Assembly: GCA_907163375.1 (NCBI GenBank)
Contig: CAJQUW010011583.1
Location: 28,364-92,363 of the forward strand
Source: Prostheceraeus crozeri
Taxonomy: Eukaryota > Platyhelminthes > Polycladida > Euryleptidae
DNA: 64,000 bases
Reading direction: 5' to 3'
Shown: piece by piece, positions 10,801 to 18,352 of the stretch
How the letters are laid out: every line of letters starts with the position of its first letter
Numbering within the stretch: position 1 is the first letter of the stretch
Notes under the pieces: generated by a model
Databases searched by the model: none
What the model saw: the letters and a program-made list of their open reading frames with translations, nothing else
What the model was told of the DNA's origin: nothing
Translations under genes and position numbers: made by a program

Positions 10801-11896
10801 TAGAATATTACGGAATAGATCCATGTTATTGTTATTCTACACCAGGTTTAACATGGTTAGCAGGATTAAAACATACTGGTGTTAAACTTAAACATTATAA
10901 AGAAAATACAGATTTATCAAAAGTCTATAATTCCTAAGAAATACAGACCAACAAAAAAACTTATGTTAACACAAGGTAATAAAGGAAAGTATGTTGTTGA
11001 AGGAAGAATGCTAGATTGGTATTTAGAACATGGAATGATTCTCACTAAAATACATCGAAAACTAGAGTATAGAAAATCTAAATGGTTAAAAAATTATATA
11101 GAGTTCAATATTGAAAAACGTAAAATAGCTAAAAGAAGTAAAGATGATTTTGGAAACGTGTTCTTCAAATTAATGAATAATGCATTTTATGGTAAGACTT
11201 TAGAAAATGTGCGTAATAGACAAAAATATTGAAATAGTTTATGATAGAGATAGGTTTCAAAATTTAACAAGGAAACCTACATATAAAAGAACTACTAGAT
11301 TTAGTGATAATCTATGTGCTGTACATTTACGTCGAATCAGCGTAAAACATGATAAGTTTAATTTTATAGGATTCACTATATTAAAATTAGCTAAACTATT
11401 TATGTATAAATTTATATATGATTATTTAGCACCTGCTTATGGCAAAAACTATAACTTACACTTTACAGATACCGATTCTGTTTTCTTAGAATTAACAGTA
11501 CCGTATAATTCTTCATTTGATGAAGAGATTAATAAAATAAAAGATATTATTCATCCTTCTGATTTATGTAAAGTAAAAGATGAATTAGAAGGAAATGAAG
11601 ATTTCATAACAGAAGCTATATTTTTAAAATCTAAATGTTACTGTTATGATACAACTAATAATATTAAAACACATAAAACATTAAACGGAATTTCAAAGGC
11701 ATCAGTGGCTAATCAAATAACATTTCAAGATTATAAAAATGTATTATTTAATAATGAAATAAAAACAGCATGTAATAATAGATTTAATTCAAAGAAACAT
11801 AAAATGTATTTAAAAGAGGAACATAAATTAGCATTAGATCCATTTGATGATAAAAGAAACATTTTGTCTGATGGAATAACTACTGAACCATTTTAA
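7809..11896 (+). pseudogene. Protein-primed family B DNA polymerase of the Polinton, broken
   Basis: The frames in order show a C2H2-type finger (7,820-7,900), the Polinton polymerase N-terminal domain (8,330-9,080, with DDYCFLWSIIAHLHP), an unusual coiled-coil insertion (9,080-9,500), another finger (FPCLQCMTSF...HLENC, about 9,590-9,660), exonuclease motif I (YCDFEAYN, about 9,750), a Cys/His motif (DHDHLNGLYRGAAHNSCN, about 10,210-10,265), motif B (LMNNAFYGKT, about 11,175) and motif C (FTDTDSVF, about 11,465). The gene is broken, with about five or six interruptions. Its normal role is replication of the element from protein-primed ends. Confidence 0.88.
8061..8260 (+). repeat. Tandem duplicated segment with micro-hairpins in the polymerase N-terminal region
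   Basis: Two similar blocks follow each other, each beginning with the palindrome GAACC-GAA-GGTTC (8061-8073 and 8172-8184) and continuing to a similar peptide (DVRYLF and DIKYLF). A further hairpin GGC-TTC-GCC is at 8188-8196. Confidence 0.65.
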
Positions 11897-12061
11897 TTTT
11901 CTTATGTCTAAGATAGACAAATTTTATATATATATATATAAAATAAAATAATAAAATATTATAACATTATATTTGTATATTTTTTATCACTCGGTAAACA
12001 AATCTTCTATCGACTTTCAGTCGGGGCAAAGCCCCTCGAGCCGAAGGCTAGTCAGAGAACA
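11897..12061. repeat. Intergenic spacer with three adjoining micro-hairpins
   Basis: The spacer between the polymerase and ATPase genes, which converge here. It starts with a TATATA run (about 11,925-11,940). At 12011-12023, 12023-12035 and 12039-12049 there are three perfect hairpins in a row: CGACT-TTC-AGTCG, GGGGC-AAA-GCCCC and AGCC-GAA-GGCT. Their place between convergent genes would suit a transcription end or processing signal. Confidence 0.8.
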
Positions 12062-12730
12062 ATTGTTCGATAACTCTATCATGAATTTTTTTATCAATAT
12101 TAATTGTAATGAAGCCGTAATCTTTTGACCAAGCATTATTACACGATTGTTTAAATTCATCTTTATTTCTTACGCATAAATCTCTTAACAAATCACTTAA
12201 GTTTCTTGCATTTTTTCAAATAGTATAAATATATTTGCATTCTTTGTAATAACACTTCCGTCTAATGAATACATACTTTGTGTTAAATAAAAACATTACA
12301 GTTATTATGTCTACCTCTAGTGAAATAATTTCTCTGAACTGACTGATTTCTATCATTAACACAATCATCAAAAATTACACAATGTTTCATTCTTTTATCT
12401 AGTTTACTGGGATCTTGCATATTACCACTATCATCTATTAGTTGTATCTTTATATGCTTATTTTTATTGGATTCAACTAACTGATTATTTTTTGCTGCTT
12501 CTTCACACCACGAACTTATTTCTTCTCCATCTTCAGATTTTTCATATTCTTTGAATAATGAAGCAATTGCTGTTTTTGAGATTATTTTCAAATCCATATT
12601 TTAAAAATTGATAGACGGGTTGTTCTGCTGTTGTTGTATAAATTATAAGATTGTTATAATCCAAAAAGTTTGGTGTCGTTAAAATTTTAAATAATAGATA
12701 CGTTTTTCCACATCCTGATCTTCCACATCA
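12062..12730 (-). pseudogene. Polinton packaging ATPase (FtsK/HerA type), broken
   Basis: A P-loop-like SGCGKTYLL lies at about 12,700, and a Walker-B-like HCVIFDDC at about 12,390, followed by NYFTRGRHNNC and a tail matching A32-like ATPases. In Polintons and related viruses this enzyme pumps the genome into the capsid. The gene is broken, with about two interruptions. Confidence 0.72.
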
Positions 12731-13353
12731 GTAAAAGTTTTACCATCACTAGTAATTTTACCATCCTGTTTATTCTTATCATCAACTTTTTCTGACTGTA
12801 ATTGAAATGATATTTTATTAGCTTCATTAGCTATTTGATCAAATTTTTCAATCTCATCTAACGTAATAACATTATCATCACATACTCTTTGAAAGTAGTA
12901 ATGCAATTTGTCATAGACTTCTTTAATATGTAAGTGCTTAGTTTTTAATGACTTTCGTTTCTTAGTTATTAAAGATTTATCTAACATTGTAACAAGTGAA
13001 GTGGCAAAAACACCCGTACCTGTTAAAGCTGTAGCAACTACTGGAATTACTAAAACACCTGAAGATATAACAATTGTTAAAGCACCTAAACTTATTGTTA
13101 AGAATATGCCAATTCCTTGTGTTACATTCTTAACATTAGACCATCTTTTTCTTAATTTATTATAATGTTCTAGTCTAAGTAATAATTGAGATTCCTTATC
13201 TTTCATATAACGTACTCTATCTTTATGTTTTTCTTTGTTCATTTTTTCAATGTCCATTAAAGTAGAACTACGTTCATATGATAACGAAGGATATATTCTT
13301 GCGGTTTCTTCCACTTTTGTTTCTTCCATTTTTAAAGAAATATTTTTAGTCAC
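12679..13353 (-). CDS. Two-pass membrane coiled-coil protein of the Polinton
   Basis: A 224-residue protein of unknown function. It has a charged, coiled-coil-prone N-terminal half (KHKDRVRYMKDKESQLLLRL, about residues 42-61), then two hydrophobic segments (about 80-100 and 101-122, with Gly- and Val-rich cores), then a charged helical C-terminal part. A close relative is seen as a fragment at 17,203-17,457, showing that the gene is conserved among Polintons here. A membrane-shaping or virion-membrane role is possible but unproven. Confidence 0.6.
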   Translation of the reverse strand: MTKNISLKMEETKVEETARIYPSLSYERSSTLMDIEKMNKEKHKDRVRYMKDKESQLLLRLEHYNKLRKRWSNVKNVTQGIGIFLTISLGALTIVISSGVLVIPVVATALTGTGVFATSLVTMLDKSLITKKRKSLKTKHLHIKEVYDKLHYYFQRVCDDNVITLDEIEKFDQIANEANKISFQLQSEKVDDKNKQDGKITSDGKTFTDVEDQDVEKRIYYLKF

Positions 13354-13814
13354 ATAATTTTAGTTATCTCATATTTTAAAAACCTGAAAAATGGATTTAA
13401 AAGACGTTTTTAAAATTACCATTTTTTTGATTTTCGGTGTCCTTGAACGGTCATGATTTGAGCAAGAAAAATGTCATAATCTCAAATTTGAGATTCTTAA
13501 CTTTTATGATTTTCGGTGTCCTTGAACGGACATGATTTTGGGAGTAAAATGTCATAATCACAAATTTGAGATTTTGAAAAATTTGAAAAATTGGGTATTT
13601 TCAAAAACGCCTAAATTTATGAATTTAGGTCTTAAAAACCTGAAAAAATGACCAAAATTCATGAATTTAGTCGTTTTTAAAAATACCAATTTTTCAAAAA
13701 ATAGTACTTTTTAAATGGACTAAATTTATGAATTTTGGTCTTAAAAACCTGAAAAAGGGTTAAAATTCATAAATTTATGTCGTCTTTAAAAATACCAATT
13801 TTTCTGAATTTGTC
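13354..13814. repeat. Non-coding A+T-rich region with direct and inverted repeats
   Basis: No gene is seen. A block containing TTTTCGGTGTCCTTGAACGG occurs twice (about 13,432 and 13,512), each followed by ATGTCATAAT and CAAATTTGAGATT. From 13,600 to 13,800 there are several short palindromes built on AAATTCATGAATTT and runs repeated in both directions (TTTTCAAAAA, CTTAAAAACCTGAAAAA). The region lies between divergent gene blocks, so a bidirectional promoter or an internal recombination site is possible. Confidence 0.65.
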
Positions 13815-14165
13815 TTGTTCTGGAACGGTCTTCTTCCCATTACTATTCTCCCACTAATTCCACTAATCATAGGTGGTATAGAAGCAGCAGGAAGTGTTGC
13901 AGGCGGGACAGCTGGTATTGTCCAGGCAGTAAATAAAAATAAATCAGAGAAGGCAGCATTAGAAGAACAAAAACGACATAATAGGGCGTTAGAGAAAGCT
14001 GCTAGAGGTGAGGGAATAGTAGATAATTTTATTAGTAAATTAAATTTAGTTGATGAAGGGAAACGAGTTCTTAAAAATGTACTAAATAATATTAATGATT
14101 TAATTGAAATAAAAGAAACAAAAGATGGTTCTGGCATATATCTAAATCCTAGTATGGTGCGATAA
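13815..14165 (+). CDS. Membrane-anchored coiled-coil protein of the Polinton (right arm)
   Basis: A 116-residue partial homologue of the left-arm gene at 2428-2910, in opposite orientation. It keeps the hydrophobic stretch (PLIPLIIGGIEAAGSVAGG), the charged helical stretch and the GSGIYLNPSMVR tail. It heads the right-arm block and is followed 17 bases later by the PLA2-like gene. Function unknown. Confidence 0.55.
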   Translation: MFWNGLLPITILPLIPLIIGGIEAAGSVAGGTAGIVQAVNKNKSEKAALEEQKRHNRALEKAARGEGIVDNFISKLNLVDEGKRVLKNVLNNINDLIEIKETKDGSGIYLNPSMVR

Positions 14166-14181
14166 GATTTTATCTTTAAAA

Positions 14182-14604
14182 ATGAATTTGAATAACTTAA
14201 GAATTTCTAATTTAGATCTAATGGATTATCTCTTAAAAGTACATAGAACCTCAAATTGTCAGCGTCACGAAAGTGGGGTTAGCCTTTGGCTTCACACCGG
14301 TGGCGACATACAAAAAGCATTAGAAAACTTTCCTGGCTTTATTTGGAGTAAATATTCGAAAGAGAAACATCTACCTGGGCATAATTTTACTGGCCCCGGC
14401 ACAAGATTAGATTTAAGATTAAACGATGATAATACACCTAGAGAAAATAGTAAACCAATAAATAGAGTAGACGCCGCAGCTTATAGACATGATTTAGCTT
14501 ATCGAAATCATGACCTAAGATCTCGACATGAAGCAGATAAGAAAATGATACAAGAATTAGATAGTATTCAGAATCCTTCCTTTAGAGAAAGAATTGTTTG
14601 TTAA
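14182..14604 (+). CDS. Phospholipase-A2-like protein of the Polinton (right arm)
   Basis: A 140-residue copy of the left-arm gene with the same calcium-loop-like FTGPGTRLDL and the His-Asp motif AAAYRHDLAYRNHD. Its linker just before GGDIQK contains the hairpin AGCC-TTT-GGCT at 14281-14291, whereas the left copy has a different hairpin in that linker. The end overlaps the integrase frame by eleven bases, the same arrangement as in the left arm. Confidence 0.8.
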   Translation: MNLNNLRISNLDLMDYLLKVHRTSNCQRHESGVSLWLHTGGDIQKALENFPGFIWSKYSKEKHLPGHNFTGPGTRLDLRLNDDNTPRENSKPINRVDAAAYRHDLAYRNHDLRSRHEADKKMIQELDSIQNPSFRERIVC

Positions 14605-15475
14605 GAAAGCTTTACAAGCAAAAATGCTTTTTGGTCAGGGGATAGATGAAATCTACGCGTCTGAAAAGTCGAATGACCCAAGCCGCTACGCGTCTGAAAT
14701 TCACAAGGAATACAGAAAGCCGAAATATCTATTGAAAGTAAAAGTATTTAATAAAGATGATATTTGGAGTGCAGATCTAATTAATATGCCTAATGAAAGA
14801 GGGTTTAAGTACGCATTGACCGTTATAGATTTATATACACGATACGCTTGGGTGAAGCATTTAAAAAACAAAAGTGGTCTGTCGGTTAAATATGCGTTTG
14901 AAGAAATCTTTAAAGAAACTAATAGAAAGCCAAGGAAATTGTTTGTTGATAAAGGGTCGGAATTTTATAACGGAAATGTTCAGCCACTATTTGAAACTGT
15001 TTATTCCACAGAAAATGCTGGAAAGGCTGTAGTAATAGAGAGGCTCAATAGAACTTTTAAAAATAAAATATTCAAGAAATTTACTGAGCAAGGTAATCAG
15101 AAATGGTTAAAAATATTACCAGGAATTGTAGATCAGTACAATAATAAAGTTCATTCAGGTATTGAAGAAACTCCAAAGAAGGCTTCTGATGATCCTGATT
15201 TGATACGAAAGAAAATATTCGAAAATAATTATTCGAATGAGAGTAATCCGAATTTACAGAAACGTAAGCCGAAATTTAAAATTGGGGATGGAGTGCGAAT
15301 ATTCAAGTATAAAAATAAATTCGAGAAAGGTTTCGTAGGCTATTGGACTAAAGAGATATTTGAAGTTTGTAAAATAAACCAAACTTATCCGATTACTTAT
15401 GAAATTAAAGATTTAGATAATGAGGATATCAGAGGCCGATTTTATGAAAACGAATTACAATTAACCCAGCTTTAA
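14594..15475 (+). CDS. Retrovirus-type DDE integrase of the Polinton (right arm)
   Basis: A 293-residue open frame about 90 percent identical in protein to the left-arm integrase, with the same DDE positions (IWSADLINMP, FVDKGSEFYNG, VVIERLNRT) and the same basic C-terminal barrel-like segment. The N-terminal region repeats the peptide YASE twice (also seen on the left). Two integrase genes in one Polinton are unusual; see the inverted-arm finding. Confidence 0.92.
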   Translation: MFVKKALQAKMLFGQGIDEIYASEKSNDPSRYASEIHKEYRKPKYLLKVKVFNKDDIWSADLINMPNERGFKYALTVIDLYTRYAWVKHLKNKSGLSVKYAFEEIFKETNRKPRKLFVDKGSEFYNGNVQPLFETVYSTENAGKAVVIERLNRTFKNKIFKKFTEQGNQKWLKILPGIVDQYNNKVHSGIEETPKKASDDPDLIRKKIFENNYSNESNPNLQKRKPKFKIGDGVRIFKYKNKFEKGFVGYWTKEIFEVCKINQTYPITYEIKDLDNEDIRGRFYENELQLTQL

Positions 15476-15577
15476 CCTTTAGGTGGCGCTTTAGCTAGCT
15501 TCGTTTGAACTTTAATTACAGTAATTGGTACTAACGTTTTTCGGGAATTAAATTCCCTTAATCAATTCCTTTATTCA

Positions 15578-15991
15578 ATTCTAACATAATATCAAGAAAT
15601 GGTACTCCTTTTTGTAATTTATACAAAACATATAAACATAATTGACCACAGTAAGTTGTTCCTGGTTTTTGAATTTGAAATGTATTATAAATTCCATTTC
15701 CAAGTAATTCTTTGACTTCATTTGTTGGAGGCAATCCATAAGAGTCGAAATAGTAATTATCTCCATTTTTATTTCTATGCCCCGCTGACCAATGTACTTT
15801 TTTTTTGATCTGACGTGTGAAGATTTGTCACGAAATTTACAGTTGGCTTATTTTTGATGAATTGTAACTCGCCTCTCATTAGGACATGAAAATTCTTTAT
15901 TCCTAATCGATTAGCGATCTTATTAAAACGAAATTGTCGTGGTTTGTTTGCCATATAATTTTAAGAACTCACTCAGACTTGTCATTTTACA
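15578..15991 (-). pseudogene. Adenovirus-type protease of the Polinton (right arm), broken
   Basis: An inverted counterpart of the protease at 612-1076. The start peptide SEFLKLYGKQTTT, the segment NRLGIKNFHVLMRGELQF, the catalytic-His region VHWSAG and the Cys region GTTYCGQLCLYVL can all be read. It is broken, with about two interruptions. It marks the outermost recognisable gene of the right arm. Confidence 0.78.
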
Positions 15992-16259
15992 TGAGATAAA
16001 TTCTATTTCAGAAGTGACACAAAAGAATTGCACAATCTATATGACTCAGAGTTTTGTTACCTCTAGCGAGGCGACCTCTAGTGCATTATGCATGACACCA
16101 TTGTCTGGCACAAACAGCAGCGGTTGCCATTAGGAGCAGATGCTGCCACGTATTGTCAATTTCATTCTTTCTGCTAGTGTTCTACGTGACTGTGTCTTCC
16201 ACGATTCATCCGTGAAAGTGTAATATTATGTCTCGACTTACTGAATTCAACAATTGAGG

Positions 16260-16835
16260 ATGGATATTTTAAAAATCATTACAAACGAAGAAGAGAAGAG
16301 ACGATGTGAAGAAGTTTTCCAAGAGTACAGAAGGAGGAATATTAAGACAAAAGAAGAGGAAGATTATTTATACAAAGAATGGAGAATTATAGAAACTTTT
16401 GAAACATCTTTAACTGCATCTTGTGAATCGTCGTCAACATTTAATTTCAACGAGGAATTTAATAAAGAAGTAACTCTGCCGACGCTACGTGTTTTCTTAC
16501 AAAGGATTGAAAACTACGAAAATCATCATGAGAACAGTAGTTTGAAACTAGCTATCTTGAAGGGACGTGCATTCAAAATTCTACGTGCGGGAAATACATT
16601 TAGTGACTATTTCCAATATTCCCGGAGTTATGTCGCGTTTTTAAGAAGACTTTATAACTTTTATTTACAATATCCGTCCATCGCCGATTCTCATGAATCC
16701 GCAACATTCTTTAAAATCAATTTTCGAATAATTACATCGCACATCAAAAATGGACGACGCCGAAAAACATTTGAAGAAATAATGCAAACCCCAAGAATGC
16801 AAACCCCAACAATGGAAAGCGCAATGGAGTTCTGA
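16260..16835 (+). CDS. Unrecognised 191-residue protein
   Basis: An uninterrupted frame beginning at ATG 16260 (MDILKIITNEEEKRRCEEVF); an earlier in-frame TTG at 16254 is unlikely to be used. The protein is charged and mostly helical. A Glu/Arg/Lys-rich N-terminal part (about residues 1-50) is followed by a compact-looking helical part (VTLPTLRVFLQRIENYE near residue 68 to RRLYNFYLQYPSI near 139). It ends in the repeated peptide QTPRMQTPTMES. Base use is less A+T-biased than in the Polinton genes to its left. It lies between the Polinton arm and the tandem units, is not duplicated in unit 2, and could be a host gene, an exon or a captured viral gene. No function is claimed. Confidence 0.5.
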   Translation: MDILKIITNEEEKRRCEEVFQEYRRRNIKTKEEEDYLYKEWRIIETFETSLTASCESSSTFNFNEEFNKEVTLPTLRVFLQRIENYENHHENSSLKLAILKGRAFKILRAGNTFSDYFQYSRSYVAFLRRLYNFYLQYPSIADSHESATFFKINFRIITSHIKNGRRRKTFEEIMQTPRMQTPTMESAMEF

Positions 16836-16864
16836 TATTATAAAATGTAACATTCTCACCATGA

Positions 16865-17009
16865 CTCCTAACGAGGAGACATTTCTTGACATTTTGTAAG
16901 TGTGTCAATTCATACACACTACTTATATCATTATATAGTAATGTAAATGTCTCCTGGTTAGGAGACTTTTCAAATTTAATTACAGAATAAAATCTCTCCT
17001 AACCAGGAG
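16865..17009. repeat. Cluster of three CTCCT...AGGAG hairpins
   Basis: CTCCTAACGAGGAG (16865-16878), CTCCTGGTTAGGAG (16951-16964) and CTCCTAACCAGGAG (16996-17009). The first and third are followed by the same ACATTTCTTGACATTTTGTAA; the middle one is the reverse complement of the third. Each can fold by itself and neighbours can pair with each other. The cluster begins 29 bases after the stop of the unrecognised frame at 16,260-16,835. Confidence 0.8.
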
Positions 17010-17137
17010 ACATTTCTTGACATTTTGTAAATTACTGTTGAAAATGTGCAAATATTGTGTATGTAATTTCGCGTCAATTTTGTTGAATAAGAAACAATTT
17101 TGTGAAAAAATGGTTGATTTTACATAACGGATATAAA

Positions 17138-17457
17138 GGGGCTGATGGTGTAGCTGACGGGGTTTCGCCTTTCATCACTTTTGGGTTTTCAGCGGAATTG
17201 TGTTACATCATATTCTTAACTATCGTCCATCTCTTTCTTAATTTATTATAATGTTCTAGTCTAAGTAATAGTTGCGCTTCCTTATCTTTCATGTACCTGA
17301 CTCTATCTTCGTGTTTTGATATATCCATTTCATGTGATAATGAAGGATATAAAGGGGCTGATGGTTCTTTTGTTTTTACATCTTCCATTTTTAAATGAAT
17401 ATTTTTGTTCATATTCATTCTGTTTTTGCTAAATTTCAAGAGGACCCTATTTTGCAT
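17138..17457 (-). pseudogene. Fragment of a second Polinton (membrane coiled-coil protein)
   Basis: Positions 17,203-17,457 read as the N-terminal 80-odd residues of the two-pass membrane protein gene of 12,679-13,353 (shared peptide DRVRYMKDKEAQLLLRLEHY). The DNA is clearly a different copy. A 20-base echo (TATAAAGGGGCTGATGG) at about 17,141 repeats part of 17,346-17,366. The first tandem-unit boundary (17,321) falls inside this fragment. It is a broken scrap. Confidence 0.75.
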
Positions 17458-17602
17458 TTGGATTTGCTAAATTTCAAGAGGTCCCTATTTTTGCATTTGG
17501 ATTTGTTAAATTTCAAGGGGGTCTAATTTAGCTGTTTTTTTTATAAATTTCAGAAGGACCCTATTTTGCATTTGGATTTGCTAAATTTCAAGAGGTGCCT
17601 AT
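17423..17602. repeat. Minisatellite, about 39-bp unit
   Basis: About four to five copies of a unit containing TTTGCTAAATTTCAAGAGG and CCCTATTTTGCATTTGGA, some with an inserted GGGGGTCTAATTTAGCTG. It lies upstream of the Polinton gene fragment's start, so it is probably Polinton spacer sequence. Confidence 0.85.
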
Positions 17603-18352
17603 TAAGTTATAGCATTTTGGAGCTGATTTTGCAGGTAGGGTAGTTAATTTTGGGCATTTTGGGGCTGATTTTGCAGGTATGTTAATTTTGGATTTTTTCA
17701 AATTATTGGGTGTTTTGGGACGGCCTCTATAATATTACTCCACTGAATTGAGATCTGAGATCAGTTTTCCTAAAACTTATCTAATATAAAAAATCCACAG
17801 AATCCATTGGACCAAATAGGCCCACACTTATTCATATCGAAAATACATTTTTATACTCTAAAAGCTGTTTAATAACCAAAAGATTACATGTACTTCGAAA
17901 AGGAGATAAGATAGAAGAAAGATGACACCGGATTTGAATTCAGCGTAATCATTTTACCCAGAAACAAGTGTAATATTGAAGACTTGAGTGAATCTTTCTA
18001 CTGACACTTTCAACCTAGCAATACCAGCATACCAGTTCTACCACGTAAAGCAAAAAATATACCGGTGCGTGAAAGTAGACCTCATATCCAAATTCAGAGT
18101 CCCAATTTACCCCAAGAACAGAGGTTTCCAGGAATGTACCTCATTATTTGTAAAGATTAGTTACTTTATGACACGTACATATATTACTTTTCATGTTAAA
18201 TCATATTTTCATGTACACTTCACTTTTCATACTAAGTGAAATTTCGAGTCGGAATCCCGCAGTCCTATCGTGAAGTGCAACGAGTCATTACAAGAAAAAC
18301 AAGAATATGGAGAAGATCAGTCTTCTGTATTGACGGATAATGGAGTTAATAA

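Larger units (their letters stand above)
1..15991. mobile_element. Polinton (Maverick) fossil with long inverted arms
   Basis: A large virus-like DNA transposon, recognised by its gene set: adenovirus-type protease, retrovirus-type integrase, protein-primed family B DNA polymerase, packaging ATPase and double-jelly-roll capsid protein. It is much more A+T rich than the DNA to its right. Each end carries the same block (membrane protein, PLA2-like protein, integrase, protease) in opposite orientation, about 0.6-2.9 kb on the left and 13.8-16.0 kb on the right. The left end may lie outside the window, and I could not find a clean outer terminal repeat or target duplication, so both limits are approximate. 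Several central genes are broken (roughly ten breaks overall), while both integrase frames are open. The integrases of the two arms are about 90 percent alike in protein, so the element is old but not ancient. Confidence 0.93.

Noticed and set aside
17868-17873. ATTAAA as the poly(A) signal of the unit 1 secreted-protein gene
   Set aside because: Possible, but almost 500 bases past the stop and without supporting downstream signal; not listed as a feature.
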